DNA of 64,000 bases. Origin: CAZGNZ01 sp964527215. Its GTDB lineage: Bacteria > Fidelibacterota > Marinisomatia > SCGC-AAA003-L08 > JACNLC01. Shown here in pieces: positions 53,139 to 61,570 of the stretch; within the stretch, counting starts at the first letter, position 1; every line of letters begins with the position of its first letter. The stretch lies in assembly GCA_964527215.1 (NCBI GenBank), contig CAZGNZ010000014.1, positions 1 to 64,000 on the forward strand, read 5' to 3'. The translations under genes and the position numbers were made by a program. The notes below the pieces were generated by a model. It saw only the letters and a program-made list of their open reading frames with translations, did no database searches and was not told the DNA's origin.

Positions 53139-54874
53139 TGAACAGAGTCTGGCTTTTCGTGGTATTGATGCTGGGACTGGTGGCTGCCGCCGATGCCAAT
53201 GTCAAGGTATCCGTGGACCGAACAAAAGTTTATGAAGGTGATTCCATTAATCTCACCGTGAAAGTGGAAGGCACCAATGAATATCCCGGAGTGAATCTGG
53301 GTACGCTGAACGAGTTGTTTACAATCGTATCAGGTCCCACCCAGAGCAGCAATATGCGTTGGGTAAACGGGGTGATGTCCTCTGATGTCACTGTATCATG
53401 GATGTTGATACCCAAACGAAAAGGGACCTTGGAGATCCAGCCCCTTACCATCACCAGCGGTGGGAAGACATATCGCTCAAATCCAATCAGTATTACGGTT
53501 CACGAACGATCATCGGGAGCACGTGGGAACAGCGGACAGGCACAGATTCCGGAACAGGACTTTTTCCTGGAAGCGGATGTGGATAAAACGCAGCCGTATC
53601 GAGGCGAGCAGGTGACGCTGACCTATACACTGTATTCGCGAACTGGTGAAATCACGGAACTGAAGCTGCTTGAAGATCCCCGTTTCAAAGGATTCTGGTT
53701 CGAGGACCTGTATAAACCGGCCAGCTATAAAATCAGTGAAGTACGTCGTGGCGGGGAGAGAATGTATGCTGTCACCATTCGAAAGGTTGCTCTTTTTGCC
53801 ACACAATCCGGTAAGATAACCCTGGAGCCGATTGTTGCCCGCGTAGGGGTGCGGCAGAGATCTTCATCCAACTGGTTTCGCGATCCCTTTTTCTCCAGAT
53901 CCAAAAGCCATACGGTCAGTTCAAATCCGATTGACCTGGAAATTCTGCCCCTGCCGGCCAACCCCGACGGGATCAACTCCGCGTCCGTGGGGAGCTGGCA
54001 GCTGGAAACCAAGGTTTCTTCACATGAACTGGCTCAGGATGAAGCACTTACCCTGACCATTCAAATTACAGGCCGGGGACATCTTCAGGCGGTGGATGTC
54101 AGTGAAATCAGTTTCCCTCAGGAACTGGAGGTTTTTGAACCGGAAATCAATATTGCCCAGGATCCGCTCAGGGATACCATCGCCGGCACCAAATCCATTG
54201 AGTACGTTCTCATCCCCCGAGTATCCGGAAACATTACTATTCCTCCCGTAGAATTGTCCTATTTTGATGTTAAAGCCCGTCGGTGGCGCACTCTTCGAAG
54301 TCAGCCGATACCGCTGACGGTTGCGGAAAACAGCCGGGTCCAGTCAACAGTTCAGGGCCTGACCAAGGAGGAAATCCGAATCATGGGCGAGGATATCCGT
54401 TTTGCTGACCAGAGTGATCCGCGGTGGCAGCGGACCAAAGCACCCGTCATTTCCGGTGCGACCTATCTGCTGCTGGCGCTGAGCATTCTTTTCCTGCTGC
54501 TGCCCAGCGTCGTGTCTGTCGGACAGAGTCATCTGGCTGCTACCGAATCTCATCGCATCGCCCGAACCGCATCCAGGGAATCACTGAAAATCCTGACAAC
54601 CGGCGGCGAACCCGCTGAGACCTACCACAATATCAGTCTGGCACTCAATGTGTTCATTGATCTGAAAACCGGACGCAGAAATCAGCGTTCAACCCAGGAA
54701 ATTCTGAAGCAGATTCGAAAGCACACGGATCGTCCGGATATTGCCGACCGGCTGAAAATGATTCTGGAAAGAGGGGATGCCGTCCGATTTGCTCCTGTTT
54801 CGGAAGCGGACACCCAGAACGATCTTCGTACGGCAGAATCACTTATCGGGGAGGCTGACAATGTCTGGAAATAA
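53138..54874 (+). CDS. batD: BatD-like protein
   Basis: A 578-residue protein with an N-terminal signal peptide (MNRVWLFVVLMLGLVAAADA), three to four BatD-type beta-sandwich repeats (GDSINLTVKVEGTNEYPGV, GEQVTLTYTLYSRTGEITE, and HELAQDEALTLTIQITGRGHLQAV) and a transmembrane helix near residue 445 (ATYLLLALSILFLLLPSVV) with a cytoplasmic helical tail. It belongs to the BatD family. I use the ATG at 53138, not the GTG directly before it. batE begins 14 bp before its stop. Confidence 0.9.
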   Translation: MNRVWLFVVLMLGLVAAADANVKVSVDRTKVYEGDSINLTVKVEGTNEYPGVNLGTLNELFTIVSGPTQSSNMRWVNGVMSSDVTVSWMLIPKRKGTLEIQPLTITSGGKTYRSNPISITVHERSSGARGNSGQAQIPEQDFFLEADVDKTQPYRGEQVTLTYTLYSRTGEITELKLLEDPRFKGFWFEDLYKPASYKISEVRRGGERMYAVTIRKVALFATQSGKITLEPIVARVGVRQRSSSNWFRDPFFSRSKSHTVSSNPIDLEILPLPANPDGINSASVGSWQLETKVSSHELAQDEALTLTIQITGRGHLQAVDVSEISFPQELEVFEPEINIAQDPLRDTIAGTKSIEYVLIPRVSGNITIPPVELSYFDVKARRWRTLRSQPIPLTVAENSRVQSTVQGLTKEEIRIMGEDIRFADQSDPRWQRTKAPVISGATYLLLALSILFLLLPSVVSVGQSHLAATESHRIARTASRESLKILTTGGEPAETYHNISLALNVFIDLKTGRRNQRSTQEILKQIRKHTDRPDIADRLKMILERGDAVRFAPVSEADTQNDLRTAESLIGEADNVWK

Positions 54875-55625
54875 GAGATTCCTGTCTGTTTTTATTTTGA
54901 TGCTGACTGCACAGTGCAGTCTCGTTCTTGCAGATGAAATCGGGCTGCGTTATCAAAATGGCCTGTCAGCCTATCAGAACGGCCAGTTTGACCTGGCAGT
55001 ACAGGAGTTTGAAAGCATTCTGGCAGCGGACTGGACATCACCGGAACTGCTGTACAATCTTGGCAATGCATATTACCGGGACGGGTTTATTGCAGGAGCC
55101 GTCTGGGCATATGAAGAATGCCTGCTCCATGATCCCGGCCACCGGGATGCCCAGTACAATCTGAAACTGGCCAACGTCAAGGTGATTGATCGGATTGACA
55201 TACCGGATCCCCCTTTTTATCTGAAGGCTTACCGTCAGCTGAAGCAGTCCTTGACACCGGATTCATGGATTTTTACCGTTTCCGTTCTTCTGCTTTCGAT
55301 CAGTATTCTTTTTGCTCTGAACCGCCTTACAGGAATGAAATGGCTGATGAAATTGAATTCCGCGGTTATTCCGGTCAGCCTGGCTGCCCTGTTGATTTCC
55401 ATTCATTCCGTTAATGATCAGCTTCGAATCAATGAAGGAGTGATTTATCGGAAAGTAGTCAGCGCTTATTCTGAACCCAATGAGTTTTCAACCCGGCTCT
55501 TTGATGTTCATGCCGGTTTAAAAGTCGCGGTTTTGAACCAGTCAGACAACTGGACGGAAATCGAACTCCTTGATGGGAAGACCGGATGGATTGACCGCAG
55601 TGAAATCCGTCTGCTGGAAGATTGA
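54861..55625 (+). CDS. batE: BatE-like TPR/SH3 protein
   Basis: A 254-residue protein. Signal peptide (MSGNKRFLSVFILMLTAQC), two TPR units (YQNGLSAYQNGQFDLAVQEF and LYNLGNAYYRDGFIAGAVWAY), two transmembrane helices (TVSVLLLSISILFALNRL, VIPVSLAALLISIHSV) and a C-terminal SH3-like segment (SAYSEPNEFSTRLFDVHAG, TGWIDRSEIRLLE). The start at 54861 has GGGGAGG at 6 bp and lies within batD; an upstream in-frame ATG at 54777 would be internal to batD. It closes the bat operon and is followed by a strong terminator. Confidence 0.9.
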   Translation: MSGNKRFLSVFILMLTAQCSLVLADEIGLRYQNGLSAYQNGQFDLAVQEFESILAADWTSPELLYNLGNAYYRDGFIAGAVWAYEECLLHDPGHRDAQYNLKLANVKVIDRIDIPDPPFYLKAYRQLKQSLTPDSWIFTVSVLLLSISILFALNRLTGMKWLMKLNSAVIPVSLAALLISIHSVNDQLRINEGVIYRKVVSAYSEPNEFSTRLFDVHAGLKVAVLNQSDNWTEIELLDGKTGWIDRSEIRLLED

Positions 55626-55735
55626 ATCCGCAGACGCGGATGAATCTGACCGTGGGAATTCCCTGCTGCTGTCTGACAACGGCCCGCGGCAGACGGACGG
55701 CTGATGCTCCATTATGATTCTCATTTCCAGGAAAG

Positions 55736-55761
55736 AAAAAACCCCGCTGAGCGGGGTTTTT
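55736..55761 (+). terminator. Intrinsic terminator of the bat operon
   Basis: A 7-bp stem ACCCCGC-TGA-GCGGGGT (55741-55757) followed by TTTT, about 115 bp after the batE stop. A-rich flanks on the left make it a possible bidirectional terminator. Confidence 0.92.
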
Positions 55762-56388
55762 ACAGGAGAGAATAGGAGGAGTAATGTGGTTTCCCTCTGA
55801 AACCATGAAAATTCGGGTCATTTATCGGAAAGTTGATTGAACGGTTTTCACATTTTGGCAGCCACCCGATAACCCGGAATTTCCATAAAATAAGCAATTT
55901 TCGTGCCCTTCATTATTTTACTGAATATCAACTGTAAGTACGAATAATATCCATTTAACTAGAGAAGTTCGGTTTTTCCGTGTATCCTGTATCCCATCAC
56001 TTCATCATACAAAAAGATATCCACTGCAGGCGGCTGCAATCCGCATCTTCATCAACACGGATTCTGAAACAAAGAAATTGGCCGGAATGGTATTGGGGTG
56101 TTTTAAACGATTCTTGGCCGAATTTTGCTTTTAAAAAACTGTCTGCTGACCGACGGTGCCGAATCGACCGGAACTGTCATATTCCGGCAGATGCGAAGCA
56201 TTTAACGCGTAGATATTCTGGTGAAATTTGAGGGCTGATATCAGGATGGCAGAAATCCGCATCATATCCGACAGTTCACACCTCTGTGAGAATAATTCAG
56301 CAGGATTACATATGAATAGGGTTAAATTTGCGGCCACTTTCCCGGATTATAATTTTGATAATGAAAATTATTGATGTGGTAATGCTTA
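55762..56388. other. Intergenic region with a degenerate family M end
   Basis: About 630 bp. AT-rich at 55880-55970. At about 56186-56237 the sequence ATGCGAAGCATTTAACGCG and TAGATATTCTGGTGAAATT matches the right part of family M elements (23674, 25068), without a recognisable left end. The remainder is the leader of the solute-binding protein gene; I could not place a promoter. Confidence 0.5.
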
Positions 56389-57729
56389 ATGGATAACCGC
56401 TTTGAAGACCTGCAGCTAAAGCGATATGGTTTCGTATTTGTGATATTCATTATCGCAATACTGATTTCTCTGCTGCTTTACCAATTCCCGTTTTTTAATT
56501 TCCAGGCTGAGAGAGATCAAATTACCAAAGTCTATTTTGCCGATAATATTTCGGATGCCCACAGAGCCCTGATCCAACGATTCAATGAGGAGTATGCCGG
56601 CTCAATCCAGGTAATTCCGGTCGATCTGCCATTCACCAAGTTTACCACCAATGAACGAAAAGAACTCCTGGCCAGAATGCTGCGGGGCGAAGGCGGACAG
56701 GTGGATATTTTTTCGGTGGATCATATCTGGATCCCGCGGTTTGCCAAATGGGCGGAACCGCTGTCACCATTTCTTTCCCATAAACACATTGAATCCATTA
56801 TTCCGCAGGTTCTTGTTACAAGCTACTACCAGTCTGTTCTTGTGGGCGTACCTCTGTATCTTGATCTTGGCGTAATGCTTTACCGCAGGGATCTTTTGGC
56901 CCGGATTCCCAATTCAGCGGAACTGGAAGCCAGACTGAAGAAATCTCTGACATGGAAGGAATTCCTTGCAATCCGCGAAGCATATTATCCGAATGAGCCG
57001 TATTATGTTTTTCAGGGTGACAGTTATGAAGGGTTGATATGCAACTATCTGGAGGTATATGGAGGAAACGGCGGTCGGCTGGAGTATAACAATCTGGATG
57101 AATTAACAGGGCAAAAAGCAAAAACAGCCATTGAGCTTCTGACAGATTTCATTCACGGAACGGGTGTCTCGCCTGAATCAGTGATACGGTTCAATGAGAA
57201 TGAATCCTACTGGTATGCCCTTGAAAACGATATTCCCTTTTTCAGGGGGTGGCCGACCATGATTGGAAACTCTCCCTGTCGGGACGAAGATACTGTAAAG
57301 GTGCAGAATCTTGCGTTTTGCGCTCTCCCGCATTTCGACGGATCAGATGCCAAAACGGTATTCGGCGGGTGGAATCTGATGATTTCCAAGCATTCCAAAG
57401 TGAAAGCGGAAGCGGCGGAATTCATAAAGTTTGCAATTTCCCATGACGCCCAGTTCACCATATATCATGAAGGTCATCTTCTGCCGGTACTTCATCATTT
57501 GTATCATGATGAGGAGCTGATTCGAACCCATCCCGACCTGTTGTATGTGAAGGAGCTTATCGGAACAGGTATCCACCGCCCGCCGCATAAGGACTATACG
57601 CGCATATCCGATGTCCTGGCGAAGTATCTTAATTTGATTCTGGCTGGTGAACTGTCGGCAGAGGAAGGACTGGAGCTTGCGCGGCAGGGCATTCAAAGTA
57701 TTTTGGACCGGGGAAAATACTATCCCTGA
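56389..57729 (+). CDS. Membrane-anchored extracellular solute-binding protein
   Basis: A 446-residue family 1-type solute-binding protein. One N-terminal transmembrane helix (about residues 14-36, YGFVFVIFIIAILISLLLYQF) precedes the periplasmic part: RFNEEYAGSIQVIPV, DIFSVDHIWIPRFAKWAEPLSPF, VPLYLDLGVMLYRRDLL and FGGWNLMISKHSKVKAEAAEF. This resembles sugar-binding MalE/UgpB-like proteins, but there is no ABC permease or ATPase gene nearby. Instead it precedes a histidine kinase gene by 75 bp and a sigma-54 regulator gene, so it most likely serves as the sensor input. Confidence 0.85.
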   Translation: MDNRFEDLQLKRYGFVFVIFIIAILISLLLYQFPFFNFQAERDQITKVYFADNISDAHRALIQRFNEEYAGSIQVIPVDLPFTKFTTNERKELLARMLRGEGGQVDIFSVDHIWIPRFAKWAEPLSPFLSHKHIESIIPQVLVTSYYQSVLVGVPLYLDLGVMLYRRDLLARIPNSAELEARLKKSLTWKEFLAIREAYYPNEPYYVFQGDSYEGLICNYLEVYGGNGGRLEYNNLDELTGQKAKTAIELLTDFIHGTGVSPESVIRFNENESYWYALENDIPFFRGWPTMIGNSPCRDEDTVKVQNLAFCALPHFDGSDAKTVFGGWNLMISKHSKVKAEAAEFIKFAISHDAQFTIYHEGHLLPVLHHLYHDEELIRTHPDLLYVKELIGTGIHRPPHKDYTRISDVLAKYLNLILAGELSAEEGLELARQGIQSILDRGKYYP

Positions 57730-57803
57730 GTTTCCTTTCAGAAAAACCGGAAAACTCGTTTGGTCTCATCTTTGATATGTTATTCAGCCGGACAGGATAA
57801 TCA

Positions 57804-59267
57804 ATGGTCAAACTCTTACAACATATGAAAAGCTATCGGTTTCAGGTATGGCATCTGGTGCTGCTGGTATTTATCATGATTTTGTTCCTGACCCTCCTGT
57901 CATACATCAATACCAATAATACCCGAAATCTTCTGAACAAAACGATGAACCTGTATCGGCGGGATTCCGCTGAAAGACTTGCCAACCTCACCACGACCTC
58001 TCTTGAGCTGTTTATTGAACAAAACCTGTCCAGACAGCAGCAGGATGCAGATGCGAAGTCATCGGTGATACAGGCATTCAATATTATCATCAGTCAGCAG
58101 GCGTTACAGAACAACCTGGAAGATATCTGCATTTTTCTGGATGGAGCGGGAGGGGTGATTCCCGTGGATGACGGCGAACTCCTGTATGAAATCTTTTTCG
58201 AATCCAGGGAAATATCAGTGGTCATTCCGGAAGACCGGCGCATGGCAGTGGATCTCTATCAGCGCATCAGGGGTGAATTGATTCGAAATGAAAAAATTCA
58301 CAGCTATATGGAAGGATCGCACACTTTCCATGTCCTGGTTCCTTTCCTTCCAAGAGGTGAAATTGTGGGCGCGGTGTACATGAAAGTGGTTCCGGATTTT
58401 TCAAATATCGTCTCGGAAATTACCAGTACCCATACAGAAACAGGTGCTCTTTTTTCAGCCATCATTCTCATCGGGCTGCTGACCATGTTCTACATTACGT
58501 CCTACACGGTCCAGCAGCGGGATCAGGCCCAGCAGGAGCTTTTTGGTCGTAAAAAACTGGAAATGAAGCAGGATATCGAACATCAGAAAGAGGCCATGTT
58601 CACGCGCCGTATTTATCACACCCACCACAAGGCCGAAAAGGTGATGGGATTTATCAAAGAGGATCTGCGGCGGATCAATACTCATAACATGGATCAGATT
58701 CAGAACCGGGTTTACAAATACGCCAATTTCATTTCCCGGGTGATTTATGATATGAAGTCCTATGAACCGCCCATTAATGTCATTCGAAATCCTGTTTTTC
58801 AGACCAACCTGAATGAAGTAATCCAGTTTATCGTGGATAATATTTTCCGCAGAGTTTTCAAGGAAGGCGATTTATATCGGTTTGATTTGGATTTTGATCC
58901 AGCACTGCCGGCAGTTTCAATCAACGAATATGTGATTTGGACCATCATTGAACCGCTGATTCAGAATGTTATTGACCACAATCCCAGTCAACTGGTGATT
59001 ATCCGTGTCACCACCCAATACAACGTAGAGCAGCGCAGGAGCATGATTTTGATTGAGGACAATGGCAAAGGCATTGACCAGATATTTCTAGATAAGGATG
59101 AAAACGGGATTCAGCGTCTCTTCAGTGAGTCCGCAACCACCAAGGGAGAATCTGAGAATTCGGGATATGGATGCTATATTGCGTATGAGTTCTGCCGCAG
59201 GTGCGGATGGAATCTGACTGCTCATAACTCGGAAAAAGGCGGAGCCTGCTTCACAATCTCGGTTTGA
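57804..59267 (+). CDS. Membrane sensor histidine kinase, divergent
   Basis: A 487-residue two-span kinase. TM1 is near residues 17-36 (LVLLVFIMILFLTLLSYI), an extracytoplasmic domain reaches to about 210, TM2 is near 214-235, then a coiled linker. The putative phosphoacceptor segment IYHTHHKAEKVMGFIKEDLRRI is atypical, with three histidines and no HE-type box. The ATPase domain has N in IEPLIQNVIDHNP, IEDNGKGID (DxGxG) and NSGYGCYIAYEF. It should respond to the adjacent binding protein and signal to the regulator at 59362. AGGA precedes the ATG. Confidence 0.82.
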   Translation: MVKLLQHMKSYRFQVWHLVLLVFIMILFLTLLSYINTNNTRNLLNKTMNLYRRDSAERLANLTTTSLELFIEQNLSRQQQDADAKSSVIQAFNIIISQQALQNNLEDICIFLDGAGGVIPVDDGELLYEIFFESREISVVIPEDRRMAVDLYQRIRGELIRNEKIHSYMEGSHTFHVLVPFLPRGEIVGAVYMKVVPDFSNIVSEITSTHTETGALFSAIILIGLLTMFYITSYTVQQRDQAQQELFGRKKLEMKQDIEHQKEAMFTRRIYHTHHKAEKVMGFIKEDLRRINTHNMDQIQNRVYKYANFISRVIYDMKSYEPPINVIRNPVFQTNLNEVIQFIVDNIFRRVFKEGDLYRFDLDFDPALPAVSINEYVIWTIIEPLIQNVIDHNPSQLVIIRVTTQYNVEQRRSMILIEDNGKGIDQIFLDKDENGIQRLFSESATTKGESENSGYGCYIAYEFCRRCGWNLTAHNSEKGGACFTISV

Positions 59268-59361
59268 TTCCCATTACAGGTCAGACAGTCAGTGTATTGT
59301 AAAAATCGAAAATTCAGCCGCGATGACAGGATAAACACAGGAGTTCAGGAAACCAATCAAT

Positions 59362-60810
59362 ATGAATGAAGAAATCATCAAACTGCTGATCATAGAAGAT
59401 GAAGAATTTGATATCCGCAGAATTTACAATACCATAAAACCATTCAGCAACCGGCTGGAGGTCATGGACACCGTATCAAATGCCCATGATGCCCTGGCAG
59501 CGATTGAGAAGCAGCCGGATGGATTTGACGTGGTCATCATGGATTATCAGATTTCCGGGGGGTTGAAAGGTGAAAACCTCATCCGCGAAATCAAGAAGCG
59601 GGACAGCACTCTCCAGATCATTGTTATCACAAAAATGACCCTCAACCAGACGGATCTGTACTTTGCGAACCAGCTGATTGAAAGCGGTGCATTTTGGTTT
59701 GGGACCAAGTATCCCGGTGATATTGAAAAATATATTTACCAGCCTACAGATTTTATTCTCAGCATCACCAATGCATTTGAACGAAAAAAACTTGAGATCG
59801 AGAAAAACAAGTCTCAAAAAAAACTGGACCGCAGCATTCGCAACATTCTTTCCAACCGACCGCTTGTCGGTGAGGCTGAGAACATCGACAGCATGCGTCA
59901 GCTGATTCAGCGCTATGCGGAAACCAACGCCAGTGTTTTGATTACGGGGGAAAGCGGGACCGGCAAGGAACTGGTTGCCATGAATATCCACTATCAGTCC
60001 CACCGAAAATACGAGAACTTCATTACCCTGAATTGTGCTGCGATTCCCAAAGACCTCATTGAAAGTGAGCTGTTCGGATTTGAAAAGGGTGCGTTCACGG
60101 GAGCGCGGGAAGGGAAGCCCGGATTGTTTGAACAGGCTGACGGCGGAACCATTTTCCTGGATGAAATTGGAGAGATGCCCAAATCGGTTCAGGCCAAACT
60201 GCTTCGCGTACTTGAGATCGGGGAAGTGGATAAAATCGGCAGGAAGCGAAAGTATAAGGTAGATGTGCGCATCATTGCCTCAACAAACCGCGATCTGGAA
60301 CGCATGATGGAACGGAAACAGTTTCGGGAAGACCTGTTTTACCGTCTGAATATCCTCCATATTCATACACCTCCTCTGCGGGAGCGCATTGGCGACATAC
60401 CATTGCTGGTAAATCATTTCATGAACCACTACAGCCGGGATTTCGGCATCATTCAGCCGAATTTCACCGATTCCGCCATAAAACTGATGGTCAACTACCA
60501 CTGGCGGGGCAATGTGCGGCAGCTGAAAAATGTGGTTCAAAGGCTGATACTGACAGCCAATGGCGAAGTGGATGACGATGCTGTATGTCTCTGTCTCGGA
60601 CTCCGCGGTGAGCCCGAACAGGAACAGTTCGGCAAACCATCGTTTGATTCCCAAGCCATCCTGCCGCTTCGCGATATGGAACGCAGCTTTCGAAAGAACT
60701 ACATCAAGTTTGTACGAACCAACAGCGAATCGGATGCAGATGCCGCCCAGAAACTGGGCGTTGCGCCCCCCAATTTTCATCGAATGTGCAAGGAATTGGG
60801 TCTGAAATAA
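59362..60810 (+). CDS. Sigma-54-dependent response regulator
   Basis: A 482-residue NtrC-type regulator. The receiver has IIEDEEFD at the N-terminus and the phosphoacceptor in VVIMDYQIS near residue 59. The AAA+ domain has GESGTGKE, GAFTGAREGKPG (intact sigma-54 contact loop), FLDEIGEMP and the arginine finger segment. The C-terminus is Fis-like (MERSFRKNYIKFVRTNSESDADAAQKLGVAPPNFHRMCK). It probably controls the downstream symporter and secreted protein genes. It is the third gene of the sensor set. Confidence 0.93.
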   Translation: MNEEIIKLLIIEDEEFDIRRIYNTIKPFSNRLEVMDTVSNAHDALAAIEKQPDGFDVVIMDYQISGGLKGENLIREIKKRDSTLQIIVITKMTLNQTDLYFANQLIESGAFWFGTKYPGDIEKYIYQPTDFILSITNAFERKKLEIEKNKSQKKLDRSIRNILSNRPLVGEAENIDSMRQLIQRYAETNASVLITGESGTGKELVAMNIHYQSHRKYENFITLNCAAIPKDLIESELFGFEKGAFTGAREGKPGLFEQADGGTIFLDEIGEMPKSVQAKLLRVLEIGEVDKIGRKRKYKVDVRIIASTNRDLERMMERKQFREDLFYRLNILHIHTPPLRERIGDIPLLVNHFMNHYSRDFGIIQPNFTDSAIKLMVNYHWRGNVRQLKNVVQRLILTANGEVDDDAVCLCLGLRGEPEQEQFGKPSFDSQAILPLRDMERSFRKNYIKFVRTNSESDADAAQKLGVAPPNFHRMCKELGLK

Positions 60811-61485
60811 AATCAACGAATTTCCAAATTCCCAACCGTCATTCCAGACATTCGTCTCTGTCGATAAGGGAATTGGCGGCGCGAAGGCTCATCTGGCTGC
60901 AACGAGCAGTCTGAACAACCTCTAACGGATTCAAATCGTACGCCCGGCCGGTTCGGCTCAATGTCGGGATTGCATTTGAGCGATTATACGTATCATTAAT
61001 CTTCAATTTTTTTACCCAACCAAATCCGCAGCTGCCCGATATCGGCAGTCGGGAATAACTCCATTCCCGAATCCCTCCTCCGTAAAATCACCGCTGTCCT
61101 GCAACAGCAGCCGTAACGTTCCCGGTACTTTGCTTTGGGAATATCAAATTGTTCAGTCAGCCTTTGTAAAAGCGCAAACGTTCTGCTGCTGCATCACCGC
61201 ATCAAGAAAATTCTGATGAGCACAGGTTCCCGGATTTTCAAGTTAATATCTCGTTATTAATTTAATAAGCAGCTTATTTTTTTTATAAGCAGGTGCTGAA
61301 ACCTTTATTATCATTTATGAACCAGATCGAACCCAAGCGCATGGCCTGCATTGCAAACCATACTCAGTACTCAAATACCATTTCGCGTTAACATCTGATA
61401 TTATAATAATTATTAAAAATTATCGGGCTTGAGAACAGACAAAATCTTTGCGATCGGCTGTATCTTGAATTGCAGGATATAACTT
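60811..61485. other. Intergenic region upstream of the symporter
   Basis: About 675 bp without a gene. It contains an AT-rich hairpin AATAAG-CAG-CTTATT with a T run at 61264-61284, a weak candidate terminator, and long AT-rich stretches. Upstream activator sites for the sigma-54 regulator might be here but I found no clear inverted repeat pair. Confidence 0.45.
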
Positions 61486-61501
61486 TGGCTTGAATTTTGA
61501 T
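61486..61501 (+). promoter_or_regulatory. Candidate sigma-54 promoter
   Basis: TGGCTTGAATTTTGAT has GG at -24 and TTG at -12, spaced as in the consensus TGGCAC-N5-TTGCA; the C of the -12 GC is A here. It lies about 70 bp before the symporter ATG and 675 bp after the sigma-54 regulator gene. Confidence 0.4.
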
Positions 61502-61570
61502 AACCAAGCAAATATCCACAGTCGTATAAGACTTTTCCAATGTAACCAAAACTCATTTAGGAATATATCA

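Noticed and set aside
61264..61284. Terminator-like hairpin with T run
   Set aside because: A/T-only 6-bp stem, 450 bp after the nearest stop; listed only as part of the intergenic region.
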